64,000 bases of DNA from Dipteris shenzhenensis (GCA_047967505.1 CM106540.1), one strand, 5' to 3'; positions 34,540 to 46,640 are shown, counted from the first letter of the stretch. Notes: generated by a model not told the origin, from the sequence alone. Translations and numbers: made by a program.

Positions 34540-35335
34540 CTCGCTGGCTTTTCCTTTCCATGGGGAAATAATTGATGACCAGTCCGGCAGTTGGAACAGC
34601 AATATATCACCAGTTTAATTGATGATGAACGTGGTGGTTGGAACAACAATATGACCATCTTGGTGTTTAATTTCTAAATAGAGCTAGCTTGGACTTATGT
34701 GACAGCCCAGTGGTTGGAGCATCATGCAATATATCATCGTAAACCAGCCCAATGGTTGGAACAGAAATATGATTGGCCCAGTGTCTGTGGCCCAGTGTCT
34801 GTGTCTATGATTGAGTTTTGCAATAGTTTAATTGTTTCTAAATAGGGCTGGCTTGGACTTATGTGATTATCCTAAACTAGCCTGGTGGTTGGAACATCAT
34901 GCAATATATTAGCGTAGATCAAATACTAGTTATGTGATTGTCCTAAACTAGTGTGGTTGAACAACAATTATATTGTTATTGTTTGTGATGACCAATCCAA
35001 TGGTTGATATTGTTGTGTTTCCTAGTAGTTAAATATTAGTTAAGTTTAATTTTCAAGATGGTTCAAGTCATATACAAGTTAATTTCTAAACTGGGTTGGC
35101 TTGGACTTAATGTGATTGTCGTAAACCAACCCCATGGTTTGAACATCATGCAAAATATCACCCAGCTGGGTTCAGTCAAATAGGAAGTACATGATTGTCC
35201 TAAACCATCATGGTTGAAATAAGAATATATTTCACATAGAAATAATTGATGACCAGCCCGGTGGTAATAGAATAGCAATATATCACCGAGTTGGTACATA
35301 TGTGATTGTCCTAAACCAGCTATGTGAAATTGTTT
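34540..35335. repeat. Decayed interspersed tandem array
   Basis: Variants of CC(A/T)A(A/G)ACCAGCCC-GGTTGGAACA-TCATGCAATATATCA recur at about 34574, 34700, 34735, 34870, 34945, 34990, 35117, 35200, 35250 and 35310. The spacing is irregular, roughly 50-150 bp. Flanking words ATGTGATTGTCCTAAACCA and AATTGATGACCAG alternate with them. It looks like an old satellite-like array broken by indels. There is no coding capacity. Confidence 0.65.
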
Positions 35336-36164
35336 TGTTTTGTAGTAGTGAATTTGTTTTGTTTTCTAGTAGCTTGATTAGATTGTGTATTTGCACATAC
35401 CTATGTTTGTTATCCTCGCACTAGTGTAGAAAACATAGTGTTTGTTTTCCCAAAATTTTCTCTCTTGCATGTTCAGTCAACAGATGAAGTTGTATCTAAA
35501 GTTTAGGCCTAGATCATAACCCTAACCTTTCGACTGGGCAAAGGAGCTTTGAGCATTGTAAGTTCTAGTACATCAGGAAACTCAAGTATAGGAATGTGTG
35601 TTGTTGTAAAATACACATAGACTTTGACCTTGCCTAGCAAGCGTTTGAATGACGTGAGATCCGACCGTGTTGGAGCATTGCTCCATGGAGATAGATGCTC
35701 ATCATGTGTTGTGAGGGAGACCAAGTTTGGTAGCCTAAGGTCTTTATGAGAGGCAGTGGTCTGTCTAAAGGGAGACTCTGAGTTTCACCATGTAGGCATT
35801 CATAGCACATGCATGCATGGTAGTCCAAAGAAGAGGCAATTTGATGTCTGTCCAAATGAAATTAGGGAAGGCAAACTTGTTGCTCTAAAATGGAGGAGAT
35901 TTGAATATGTTAATGTTGAAGAGAAAAAGATGGCTAGTATCGTATGAGAGCACTCAACCGAGGGAGCTTGTACATCGCTTGGTTCAATCCATCTCAAAAT
36001 ATGTGCTATTAAGTTCCAGTTGCAAGCTATGCCTAGAGCGTGTCTTCAACATGGATTTAGACACACATAAGCACATCATTGTTGGGACCAAGAAAGTACA
36101 AGAAAATGCATTCTAAGGAAAATGTATTCCACTTATCCTAGAAAAATGGAAAATGTAATTACAA

Positions 36165-36400
36165 TCGGCTTGTATTTAGTAAATCCAAACCCACTGCACT
36201 TGTTTTACAACCAATATGCTTGTTTTTAGTAAATCCCAAGCCCACCATGCTTGTTTTATGTAAATCCCAAATAGTAAATCCCCACCGCAACCACTTGGCT
36301 TGTTTTTTATAGTAAATCCGAAACACACTACACTTAGTAAATCCCAAACACACTACACTTATTTTAGCAACTCCCAAACAACCTTTTAGTAATCCCAAGT
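36165..36400. repeat. Degenerate minisatellite, about 25-40 bp unit
   Basis: TTAGTAAATCC(C)AAACCCACT(A/G)CACTTG-like units recur at least seven times with variable length. The repetitive minus-strand frame over it (GLGFTK-like repeats) follows from the array and is not taken as a gene. Confidence 0.75.
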
Positions 36401-37640
36401 CTTGGAATCATCACAACGCAATATGGGAGTTTAGAATGGGATGGAGGGGCCTTAAATTGTGTTGTATTGATCTGGACAGAGGATACCAAAAACATTGGGT
36501 TGCACTTCTAGATACATCCAGTCGCTTGGAGGATGGGCCCTTCTTAAGATGGTTTCACATTTTACTTAGACTGTCCCCCCTGTTTGCTAAAAAATAAGGA
36601 AATACCAATAATCAGTTGCCCATCGGATGGAGATATAAGATCGAAAATACCATGAATTTCTTGGTTCAAAAAGATACAACAAAGAACAAGTCTTGGAAGT
36701 TCAGAATGGGGTAGAGGGGCCTTATAGCATTATATTCGATGAGCAAGAGTACTTGAGAAAAATAGTGCAATAGTTGCATCATAGTGGGAGGTCATTGAGT
36801 TGAACAAATATTGTGCTATCTTTCCCCTTTGAGCCATAAAGGCTTCATGATCTGGATGAGAAAGGAGGTTGACAAGAAATGGGACCCATTTGACATGGCT
36901 CTCCATATTGCAACTCCTCTTGTTGTGGCTACGCCAAGATGAGTGTTGAAGGATAGTGAGCCACGACAATGCACACATCCCATGTTGTAGGACAATCTCT
37001 GGCCGAAGAAGACAAGGGAGCTTTGAGAGGGTGCAACCAAGCATGGAAGTTGATATTGATGACAAGGATTCTTTACCCTCTTTTTGACAAAGGACCATCG
37101 ACTTCACACTGATGGTCCCTTGGTCGAGAAAAAATGGAAAGTGAAGAAGTAGATCTGTCATGGTGAAGCAAATCTGCCTTGGCTCACCAAGACTCCTTTC
37201 CTATTGATGGTCGAGACTCTCTTTCCTATTTAGGACCATTGATTGCACGTTGATGGTCCATTTGTGGAGAGAGTATGGATGGTGATGAAGCAGATCTGCT
37301 TTTTTGCCTTGGCTCAACCATTTTGAAGCATGTCCTCCTTGTAGCTTGAATCCTCCCTCTTCTCTAGGTCCAATTTTGTGATGAGCTCATCAAAAGGGCC
37401 CTCAAATAGTAAAGTAGGCCTTGGAAGGTGTTGGGGTAGGCCATCTCTCACACATAATACTAGTTGTTGGAAAAGTCTTGGAAGGCTCGGGGCTAGATTC
37501 TGGAATGGCTTCTTAATTGTCTTTTTCCTCCACTTAAATAGGAAGAGAGTTCTTTGAACCCAACCTTCTTACTAGTTCCCTTTTCAGCTAATATAATAGG
37601 GGCTCACTTCAATTTCAACTCAAGTGGGTAGTCATTTCAA
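36401..37640. other. Intergenic, unrecognised 143-codon frame
   Basis: The longest frame is 36730-37161 (-), with ordinary composition but no domain that I recognise. Two related segments around AGACTCTCTTTCCTATTTAGGACCATTGAT and TGATGGTCC near 37080-37290 indicate a small local duplication. No gene is supported. Confidence 0.3.
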
Positions 37641-38560
37641 TGACCGTGTTTTCTTTCAAAAAAATTTATTGTCTATGATACATCAGTCATTTCTACCAGT
37701 GTGATGGTTGCAAAGAAATACATTTTCCTTGGTTTAGGATTAATTGGAAGTGGCACTAAAATAGTTCCAAAAACTAACGTGATGGTTGTAAGGAAATACA
37801 TTTTCCTTACTTTAGGATTAACTACAACCCCCACTAAAATAGAACCAGCATTGTGGTTGCACAAGGAAACACTTTTTCCTTAACTTCCATAAGACCATTA
37901 TAATGATTGTGCACAAGGGACCATCTAATTTGTAGGCTTCGATTAGCATTGAGCCAAAATCACACTGTAATAACAATGACTATGCATGAGGCACCATCTA
38001 ATTCACAGACTTGGATTAGCATTGAGCCAAATTAGACTGTAAAAACAATAGGAAATTAGCCTGTAATGATTTTAGATTTTCTAGTTATAATTCCATTCAA
38101 AATGGTTACAATTTTCAATTTTCTAATTTGCTTGCCATTTAATTATTATGATCTTAGCTCCAATAAACCGAGAAATTCTCTCACGGCAACCATCTAATTG
38201 CACATCATGGGATCTGGAGTCCGAGAAATTCCTTGAAATGGATTGATGTCTATAAGAATGTGGACTACCAAAGTTCAATTGGATAATTAAAGCCACAAGG
38301 ATTGAGTTTAAACAACGGCCCTGCATGAGAGCGATCATGACCATCTAAATTCTCTCCCTCATATTAGCTTGAATCAGACTGTTATAACAATGAGTGTGCA
38401 TGAGGGACCATCTAATTTGTAGGCTTGGATTAGCATTAATTTGGGATCAGACTATAAGAACAATAGAAAATCAGCCATTGAATTATTATGATCTTGGCTG
38501 CGATGACTGAGAAATTCTCCCATGGTAACCATCTATCACACGTCATGGCCAGACTATGAT
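37640..38560. repeat. Nested local duplications (about 90 bp and about 350 bp)
   Basis: GTGATGGTTG..AA(A/G)GAAATACATTTTCCTT recurs at about 37699 and 37780, and more weakly at 37853. Then ACAATGA..GTGCATGAGG-ACCATCTAATT..GATTAGCATTGAGCC recurs at about 37905, 37970 and 38385. A longer block ending GAGAAATTCTC-CATGG..ACCATCTA is shared by about 38040-38215 and 38445-38550. The copies are diverged, so this is an old complex repeat, perhaps a dead non-coding element. Confidence 0.7.
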
Positions 38561-38859
38561 GTATATGATTACCTATGCTAGGCTAGGCTACTAGCAAGGT
38601 GGGTGCATGTGCCACCTCTCTTCCCCCCTCATCTCAACAAGGTGTCATTTAAGGGGGTGCCAATATCAAGATTTTTTTATCATAGCAAAATCTAGCGGGT
38701 GGATTGTGTGCTCTTAGCAGCAACAATAGGCACCAAGACTCGCACAAACTGACGTAAGAAATGAAGGGGAAAAGAGTGGTGGAATTTTACAAGTTTTTTT
38801 AGGTTGCCGTGGACCCCAAACTCCTAGCAGTCTAGGAAGAGACTCTAAAAAATCAGCAA

Positions 38860-40110
38860 CTCCCCTCTCACATTAATGCTGGGATTATCAAGCTCATCCC
38901 TAAGGAGGGTTAAAGGGATATCCTCAAGAATTGGCGACCCTTCACCATGCTCAATTGCAGTTACAAAATTTTTGCAAAGGCGTCAGCTCTGAGAGTCCAG
39001 AACAAGATGGACTCATGGATCTTGCAAGAACAAAAAGGGTTCATCAAAGGATGACATATTTTAAAAGCCCTAGTCAATCTCTGGGAAGTGTGTACACCAA
39101 GTAGGACATTTGCTTCATCAAGGTGGGCTTTCACAAAGCATATGATCGGCTTGACTAGGATTTTCTTACTAAGTCTCTACAGGACAAGGGCCTTGTTCCC
39201 CAATTCGTTAGGTATATCAAGCTTCTCTTAACCAATGCTACAGCTAAGGTGTGTGCAAATGGGGTTATGACATATCCTTTCACCTTAAAAGGTCTATAAG
39301 ACAAGGATACCCTATTGCTCTCCTTCATTTTGCTATCGAAGCAGATACCTTGGGATGGCTTCTTCTAGACAAAACCAAGGCAAGCTCTCTGAAAGGCATT
39401 CAGCTTCCTTCTGGAAAAGAATTAGTTTCTCAATAGTTTGCAGATGACACTACTCTTACCCCCTGCAACTCTCAGGAGGATGTCAGATGTGTTTTGAAAT
39501 CCTAGAACTCTTCTACATACCCTCTGGATCCCAGATCAATCACATGAAAATTATGCAACTTTGAGTGGGGATAACCAAGAAGAGCTGGACAAGTGGGGCT
39601 ACCATAAGATCCCCAAAGGGACAATTTTCAAACTCTTAGGTATTCCTATGGTATTTGAAGTATCCATGAAGGATAGATGGGAACGGGTGATGGCTAAATT
39701 CAATAGAAAGCTTGGTAGATGAAGAGGCTTCCAAGCCAACCTTGCTGGCAGGAAGATGGTTCTCAATCATTGTATCTATTCTATCATCATATTTTAATTA
39801 TCTTGCTGGCACCCCTCCAAATCTGGGCTAGATAAGTTTATTGCTAAATGCAAATATTTCTCCTGGGAGGGAGCAAGAGAATCTCGAAAGTGAGTGCACC
39901 AGACCAAGTCTAAGGAAGGTCTTGGAGTGGTCGACATCAAACAAGCTACTACCAAATTAGCTGCATCATGGAAAATCAAGGCCATATTACATCCAGATCT
40001 TGATTGGACTCAACTACTTGCTCATAATTTCCAATTCGTTTGTCCTACTAGGGCTGCTAAATGGAAGGACTACCCTATCCTTTTGCTATTTGCTATCTAG
40101 AGCCCTACTC
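38860..40110 (+). pseudogene. LINE (non-LTR) reverse transcriptase remnant
   Basis: The plus strand reads through RT blocks in order: IIKLIPKEG, KNWRPFTMLNCSYKIFAKA, a QEQKGFIKG block, FHKAYDRLD, SIRQGYPIALLHFAIEADTL, then FADDTTL at about 39435. Further down are FKLLGIPM and KEGLGVVDIKQATTKLAASW, typical of the region after the palm. The RT catalytic FADD is present, but a TAG stop immediately precedes it. Other stops follow PKEG, FIKG and YDRLD, so no product is possible. Endonuclease and ORF1 were not seen on this strand. LINE RTs copy their RNA at a nicked target (family knowledge). Confidence 0.85.
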
Positions 40111-40406
40111 CACGAAGGGTAGCCAGTTTGGGAAATCCTGATGGTTAGCCTTTGAAGTAGTCAAGAGCCAGCTCACCTTCTCTAAAAAAGGAGCTTTCAT
40201 GATCCTTGACTCTATCTGGGTATTTGTCATACTCAAGAACTCTACCCTTGGGGATGAACAGTTGCTAACAGCTAGTCTACTCCATAGATGTTAAGGTCTT
40301 CTTCTGATTTGTTGTCATTGTCCTCTGCTAGCGTCTCATTTGTCTTATTGATTTCTTCCTGAAACTCCTTAGACCAACTACTCTCTACCACCCTTTTGGT
40401 TCTTCT

Positions 40407-40728
40407 TGAAGAGACATAGTAGCTAGCTAGGAACGGAATGGAAATATGGAAAGCATAATGAAAGGCAAAATGGAAAGGAAGGAAAGTACAAGTGCAAGGC
40501 AATAACCAAAATACTCACAATGTATTGATAGCTTGATGTTGACAGATATGAAAGACTCAAGACAAGTACAACACTATATAGTATGACACTAGACTCTAGA
40601 AATCCATAGTGTATATGGGATAACTCCCAATATGACACGTGGCATGTCTAGGACTCACTATACTATAAAACACCCCCTAGACACCTAGAACACTCATTTT
40701 TGACTCACTTTGGCTTCATATTCCAACA
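40407..40728 (-). repeat. 3' LTR of the non-autonomous element
   Basis: 322 bp, TG..CA on the minus strand. It differs from its partner at 42256-42577 at scattered sites and one small indel region near the middle (GATGTTGACAGATATG against GATGTGATTGATATG), so insertion is not recent. Confidence 0.88.
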
Positions 40729-42255
40729 CCCCCCCATGAAGGCAAGGTGAGAGACTATTGGAATGGAACCAAGAACAAGACATGACAATGACAGTCATTA
40801 AACTGTGCACCCTATGTAACTCAGAGGCTAAAGTCTGAGCGTATTCAGAGGTTGATCCAAGCACTCTCATGGCTTGAGACTTAATATGCTCAGAGGCTCA
40901 CATTATAGCATGGCTACATGACCAGCTCATAGGTCTAGGAATACACGAACATCCTCGAACTCAGCCACACCTGATAACGAGACCTATCAAAGCCAATACA
41001 TATGGCTCCCACAGTACGTCCCCCCTTGGCTTCATAACAGGACATGTTAGGAAGCCACACACCAAAATAGGAAAACCAATACATCTTTTTAGGAGGACTA
41101 TCCAAAAGGCAGAGAACCTTTAGACTCAATGACAACCAAACACTCAATACATATCATTTTAGGGGGACTACCCAGGGCAGAGGACCCCAAAATACATCAA
41201 GCTGTGGGAATAATAAAAATAGATCTCTTAGGAGTAAGAGATGTCCTCCAAGTAGCCACTGCACATGTGTGCACATCCCTGCCAGTCGATGACGATGTCG
41301 ATGAAGCACTAGGCATGGATGCCCCAAAATATGTGTCGGTGAAGTCCATGGGGTAGCTACATGGAGTGGTCATGGCATGACTCTCAAGATAGATGATGGA
41401 GAGTCGCTTAAAAATCAATGTAGAGGTCGGAGGTGCCACAAGGACTAGTAGAGTCACTCAATGTGCAAGCCTAGCACCACGGGCAATCAAAGAAGTAATC
41501 GGAGAAGCCGGGAAGTAACCGTACCTCACATCAAGATCATTTTTATTTATCTTCTTGCTGCAAATTAGTGTGGAGTCTACACACCGTTATAGAAGGCGGA
41601 TGAGGTGTGCAATGTCGCAGCTCAAATGGCGAGAAGATAGAGCTTCGTGGGCAACAGGAGGCATGAGCAGTAGGAGCAGCTGCGTGGGCAGCTACAACTT
41701 AGCTTCGTGGGCACCAACTGGAGCAGCAAAAGATGGAGGTGGAGATTAAGATAGTGACAGTGGGTTGGAAACTATCATCCGTGAACTCAAGAACAAAATC
41801 CGCGCGCAGGAATAATTTTCGTCACTTTTTGCATGAGCTATATCATTTTATAGAAAACTTGGATTGCAATGATGTAAAAATGAAAATTTGTAGTACTCAA
41901 GGTCCTCTACAACTTTCCTGAAGACACAAAGTCATGATTCGGCTTCCAGATCTAGATAGAAGCGTCACATCGTCCACAAGTCATAGAGAGAGCAACAAAC
42001 ACACCACCACTCCAGGACGTCTTGGTAGCTGAAGGAAGGAGAAGAACTCACCAAGGAAAGGGAAGAGAGGTGGCAGAAGCTCAAGTTGGAGAAGACAACG
42101 TTGAAGGAGAATACCAATGTTGATGAAGCCTTCAACGGAGAGAAGTAGGGAAGGGGAGCTCCTCCAACACAAGAGAGGGCAGCTTCTCTTTCCAGCCACC
42201 CTCTACCTCAGCAAGGAGGAAGGGAAGGGCTAGGAAGGAAGGCTCTAATACCATA

Positions 42256-42577
42256 TGAAGAGACATGATAGCTAGCTAGGAACAGAATGGAAATATGAAA
42301 AGCATAATGAAAGGCAAAATGGAAAGGAAGGAAAGTACAAGTGCAAGGCAATAACCAAAATACTCACAATGTATTGATAGCTTGATGTGATTGATATGAA
42401 AAGACTCAAGACAAGTACAACACTAAATAGTGTGACACTAGACTCTAGAAATCCATAGTGTATATGGGATACCTCCCAATATGACACGTGGCATGTCTAG
42501 GACTTACTAGACTATAAAACACCCCCTAGACACCTAGAACACTCATATTTTACTCACTTTGGCTTCATATTCCAACA
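42256..42577 (-). repeat. 5' LTR of the non-autonomous element
   Basis: 322 bp, TG..CA on the minus strand. It is followed on the minus strand by the tRNA-Met type primer-binding site. It would hold the element promoter. A TATA-like word (TTTTATAGTC) lies at about 42511-42520. Confidence 0.88.
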
Positions 42578-42582
42578 CTTCT

Positions 42583-43900
42583 TGCATTTGTTCATCGGGA
42601 TCTTGACTTGCTAAAGAGTCAAAGGGGTTTTTTAAGACATAGGAGGGCTCTTCCACATCCTCCTTGAGGATAATTGGAGAAGATTTGTCTTTCAGAGCGC
42701 TGGTTGGTACTCGGGATAACTAGCTTGTCGAGTGGCCTCCTTGGGGACCCACTTTTCCTTATGATTGGTGGGAAGAGCGGAGGGTGAAGGCTTGCCTTTT
42801 GCTTTATTAAGTGGGAAGTTGTTGACTGTGCGGCCTCGATAGCCCACATAGAAAGCAAGAATTCGAAAGATTTGTGTATACAAGGGGCTAGTACCTGACC
42901 ACTTCACCTCTCCTATTGAGAAGGCAAAGTGCTAGGTAAATCTTCAGCTAAATCAAGCTGAACAGAGACTTGTGGGTTGGAAATTTTGTTCTCTCTCAAC
43001 ACTTAAAATCTCCCTTAGGCACAGCTACAAAGAGAATCCGCTTGGTTGCAAAGCAAGAAAGGAAGATCTGGTAACTCCACCCACACCGGAATAGTTGGTC
43101 ATGTGGACTAAAATCAGGCCTCCACGCGTCACGATAGAGTGGCTGATTCTTGATTGTCCAGAGCCCCTAAAGAAGCACTCGGGCTACCATGTCCACCCTT
43201 TCGAAGAGAAAGATGAAGAATCCCTGACGGAGAAACCTAACGTTTGGGACCACCAAACCCCGCTTAACCCAATTGTTGCAAAGCCAGGCTTCAAAAAAAG
43301 TTGCTGGGGGTTCAAAAAAAGTTGCTGGGGGGCACGACCCAGCCAAAATACCCACCATCGCATGGGATCGCAGCCACTCTTCGGCTTCATCCAATAAGTC
43401 TTCATCAATAACAACTGAAACGATTTTACCTGAACCAATAGAGCTCTTCATTCCTAAAGACTCATAGCCCTAGTTCGGACTGCTGATGGATGTTTCTATG
43501 TGCGTTGTCCTTTTTTTTAGGAAGAAGGTTCACCTAGCTCTGTTCTCCTAGAGTCTGAATCCTTGGAACTCTATGCACGACCTGCTTTGGTCTGCTCGTC
43601 AGCTCTTTCTTTGCCTCCGGGTCTCGGGCTCGATATTCTCAATGATCCGATAGCTGCCAGAACCGGTTTCCCTTTACAAAAGGGAGTCCCCAAAAAGCCT
43701 TCTTTTGACTCTTGGAGCGCCCTTGCGTAAGAGGAGCTGGACTTAGCGCCTTGCTGAGCCTCGCCTGATACAAGTCTTCCAAAGTCTTCATTGTATGCAC
43801 TACATCCTGTGTGGCCATGCCCACCTCTTGCATTGCTTCCTCCTTGACCCCTTCCTTGGGTTGGAGGAGTTATATCTAAAGTTTGCAGCACCATGCAAAT
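42583..43900 (-). pseudogene. LINE ORF1-like (DUF4283-type) remnant
   Basis: The minus-strand frame 43451-43167 reads EEWLRSHAMVGILAGSCPP, NNWVKRGLVVPNVRFLRQGF and FIFLFERVDMVARVL. This is the pattern of the DUF4283 domain in plant LINE ORF1 or related zinc-knuckle proteins. A Gly/Ser-rich leader (GRGQGGSNARGG) lies upstream at 43894-43571, and further frames without a clear domain follow to 42.6 kb. Frame changes and stops show it is dead. It continues beyond the inserted LTR element at 40402-42582: the flanks join at the duplicated CTTCT, and the acidic frame at 40270-40401 would be its downstream part. Confidence 0.55.
43288..43332. repeat. 21-bp tandem duplication in the ORF1-like remnant
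   Basis: TTCAAAAAAAGTTGCTGGGG occurs twice in succession, so the minus-strand frame reads PPATFFE twice. It is in frame and very recent in appearance. Confidence 0.9.
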
Positions 43901-44850
43901 TAGGGGGAGGCGTGGAAAGCTATTGGAAAGGACGAGAGGGGGCCGAGGGCATGCGAATCCAAGAAAGATTTGTCAGTCACATCGTGGTCAATTTCCAAAT
44001 GCTTAGAGCAGGTTGTTGTACTTGAGTGCTAGCACATGCAATACAATTGGGGGGTTGGGAGGGAGACGATGGGCTGTGTTCTCTGCATCCCTATCCTCAC
44101 AATGATATTTTTCAAGATTACATTTAACTCCCTCATTTATGTTATTCCACACCATCTAATTTAGCTAGGGCATTCTTAGGAATGATGGAAGCAATGCAGA
44201 CTCAATTTTGCTATCTTAACAAAGACTTGTCATCCTTCATTGAAGCGATACCCTTCTACTCGGATATATCATTGTGGCCTTCTAAGTCATAGATCGCTTC
44301 TCGCATGGATACTCCCTAGGACAATCCACCGTACCACCTAGAATAGGAAATAGTCATTTGCACTTAAACTTGAATTGCTATGAATTTTGTCAAAACCAAT
44401 GTGTATGCCACTAAAAGGAAAGGTTGGTTATCACCCAAGAGACTATAATCCCCCGAACAATCTCCCCACAGATATTATTTAGACCCCTAGCTAATCCAAC
44501 TCCCACTAGGACACCCACCATGGTGTATGTTGCAAGTATAGGCCATCCAAGTCTCAAAGGGATTAGCGTGTTATCCTTTTCCCAGTAGCTACTCTTGTCC
44601 AACTTCATACATATCAAGATACAATACTCTATTTCTAGATGGTGCTCACTTGATCATAGCCTTTGATTTTGGTGTATTTGAATGACGATGTACTCGGCTG
44701 CACAGTCTCAAGGCACATTTGGTGGACCCAACAAATGCATTACGCGTATTGAGCAAGGGTGACAATAGCTATTGTAATTAGACAGATATTGGTTGTGATA
44801 CGCTAAATGAGAGAGTCAGCATAGTTCAACTAGATGGATGATCCCTTTCT
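43901..44850. other. Intergenic, no gene seen
   Basis: Short frames only. The start of the downstream LRR-like debris may lie in the last hundred bases. No other feature was recognised. Confidence 0.35.
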
Positions 44851-45430
44851 GGGTGCATTGGAAGAGGCTTAGGGAAGCTAGCATACCTTTCAAGCACCAT
44901 AGATGCAAAGCTAGCACAACTACGAAGGCTAAGGAGAGTGGATTTCAGCCAAACCATGCTAGTCAACCCCATAAATCCTACATTTGGCAACTTGACTTCC
45001 TTAGATCTTAGCTTTCTCTAGCAATCTTCTCTCGGATGACATCCTTTCATAGCTTTTTTCTACTTGCGTGATATATCTCTTGCAAGAAACTCTTTGTAGG
45101 GACCCATCCTTGAGTCTTTGGTTTCTTGCTCAGGGCTAAGGAGCCTTGACCTCTTTCCAATGGTGCAATGCCTGTCAACATGGAAGCTCTCTCGGTGTTC
45201 AATGTATCCTACAACTTACTTTCTGGCATAGGGCCTCCAACCCTTCCATCAATGTTAAACTTCATGGACATAAAATTTCAAAGCAAGAGATTCTTAGGAG
45301 TGATCCATGAGTAGATTGGTGAACCTTGATCTCAGCAATAATTTCTTGAATCTAAAGTACTCTCTACTCTCTATCCATTGAAAAAAATTATGTCGTCTCT
45401 TTTTTTGGATCCATTCAAAAGTTTGACATG
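44850..45430 (+). pseudogene. Leucine-rich-repeat receptor-type pseudogene fragment
   Basis: Pieces in shifting plus-strand frames match plant extracellular LRR units. They include AQLRRLRRVDFSQTML, NPTFGNLTSLDLSFL, YLRDISLARNSL, CSGLRSLDL and RLVNLDLSNNFLNLKYS (stops between). The spacing of about 24 residues between repeat cores fits the LxxLDLSxNxLxGxIP pattern. No signal peptide, transmembrane segment or kinase domain was found nearby. LRR receptor proteins sense ligands at the plant cell surface (family knowledge), but this copy is not functional. Weaker LRR-like wording continues in tandem-repeated DNA to about 47.4 kb. Confidence 0.6.
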
Positions 45431-45857
45431 AGCATTGAACACTAGTAGAAGTGGTAATTCCACCTCACTCCACACAATGTGACTTGCATTTCGCATAGTA
45501 ATTTCTCTATTGAAATAACTATGGGACCGCACAACACAAAAGCATTAGGGGATGTGAAATGCAAAAGGGATTGCACAATACAAAAGCACCTTTCAAAGTT
45601 TTCCAAAGTAAAATTTCTTACCTTGCTCCAATCCCGTTGCGAGTCTTCCACATGCATCCTTTCCACTACCAAGGACACAAAGAAACTCCAACGTAATCTC
45701 CAAAGTTCCACATTCCTAGCTGTGACTGCAAGCTAACAACAGCTGCTTGACTTTAAGATCACTAACGCAAGTTACAGACAAAGGCTTCATGCAAGAAAAA
45801 CCCCTCCTTTACAATGCCTATCTAAGCACATCTTGGCCAAGAATGCCCTCCAATTGG

Positions 45858-46640
45858 GTGAATCTAACAATAGCAACAACTTACGAGGTGAACACGATTT
45901 GCTTGTTTGAGGGTGTTTTAAAACAAGCTGTTGCATAGCCAGTTGGATGCAATCTTGCGCAAATGGTCCATTGTATAGAGGTGAATCTGACAATAGCAAC
46001 AACTTGTGAGGTGAACACGATTTGCTTGTTTGAGGGTGCTTTAAAACAAGTTGTTGACAAAAGGAGAGAATATTTTCCAAGCACACATCCAAGAAGAAGA
46101 GGTTCACAAACGTAGGGATCAACGAATGAAAACTCTTTAGGGTTGGTACGGTGGAAAACTCTCTCACAACTGTAAACTACATCATCAAAGCTTCCCTCTT
46201 AGACGAGTTGTCCACTCCCAAGATGCAACCTCTCATCGATACACTTACGTGCCTTCTACTAAATAGCACAAATCTCTTGGTCTTCAAATTCCTTGACCAA
46301 CATGGCGCTGCTACTGCACTTGCTCCATTCGTCTAAGCCAAAAGCCTCTTCAAGCTCCAGCATGGATACAACTCACGCGAGGGGTGCTTTAACAACCTTA
46401 TCAGTTTGGATCGTCACCATTACTGATAGTCGTGACAAGCGACGTCACTTGATTTCTCACAAGCATAGACTACAAATCTCTTCGCTTCAAATTCCTTGAC
46501 CAACCTGGCACTGCTGCTGCTGCACTTGCTCCATCTGGCAATGCTAGAAGCCTCTTCAAGATCCACCATGGATACAACTCGTGCGAGGGGTGCTTTAACA
46601 ACTTTATCAGTTTGGACCATCTCCGTTATCAACAATCACG
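45858..46640. repeat. Two neighbouring tandem duplications, 123-bp and 203-bp periods
   Basis: A segment with AATAGCAACAACTT and GAGGTGAACACGATTTGCTT recurs at about 45858 and 45981. A longer segment starting CAAATTCCTTGACCAAC recurs at 46285 and 46488, sharing GAGGGGTGCTTTAACAAC and TTATCAGTTTGGA. The copies are 85-95% alike by eye. Plus-strand frames contain LRR-like fragments, so this may be an expanded LRR-encoding segment after the gene died. Confidence 0.8.

Larger units (their letters stand above)
40402..42582 (-). mobile_element. Complete non-autonomous LTR retrotransposon, about 2.2 kb
   Basis: Two 322-bp direct repeats (40407-40728 and 42256-42577), more than 90% alike by eye, begin TGTTGGAATATGAAGCC and end GTCTCTTCA on the minus strand. 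The pair is flanked by the 5-bp target duplication CTTCT (40402-40406 and 42578-42582). Next to the upstream LTR, TATGGTATTAGAGCC (minus strand, about 42242-42255) matches the initiator-Met tRNA primer site used by plant copia elements, with one change. A purine tract (ATGGGGGGG on the minus strand, about 40729-40737) precedes the other LTR. The 1.5-kb interior has no RT, integrase or gag frame that I can recognise, so it must move with enzymes from another element. It interrupts LINE ORF1-like DNA. Confidence 0.88.

Noticed and set aside
34540-35335. CRISPR-like array
   Set aside because: Repeat copies are diverged and spacers are irregular and themselves related. The context is eukaryotic.
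40731-42255. Hidden pol gene in the small LTR element
   Set aside because: All six frames were scanned for RT, integrase and gag motifs; none was found and stops are frequent.
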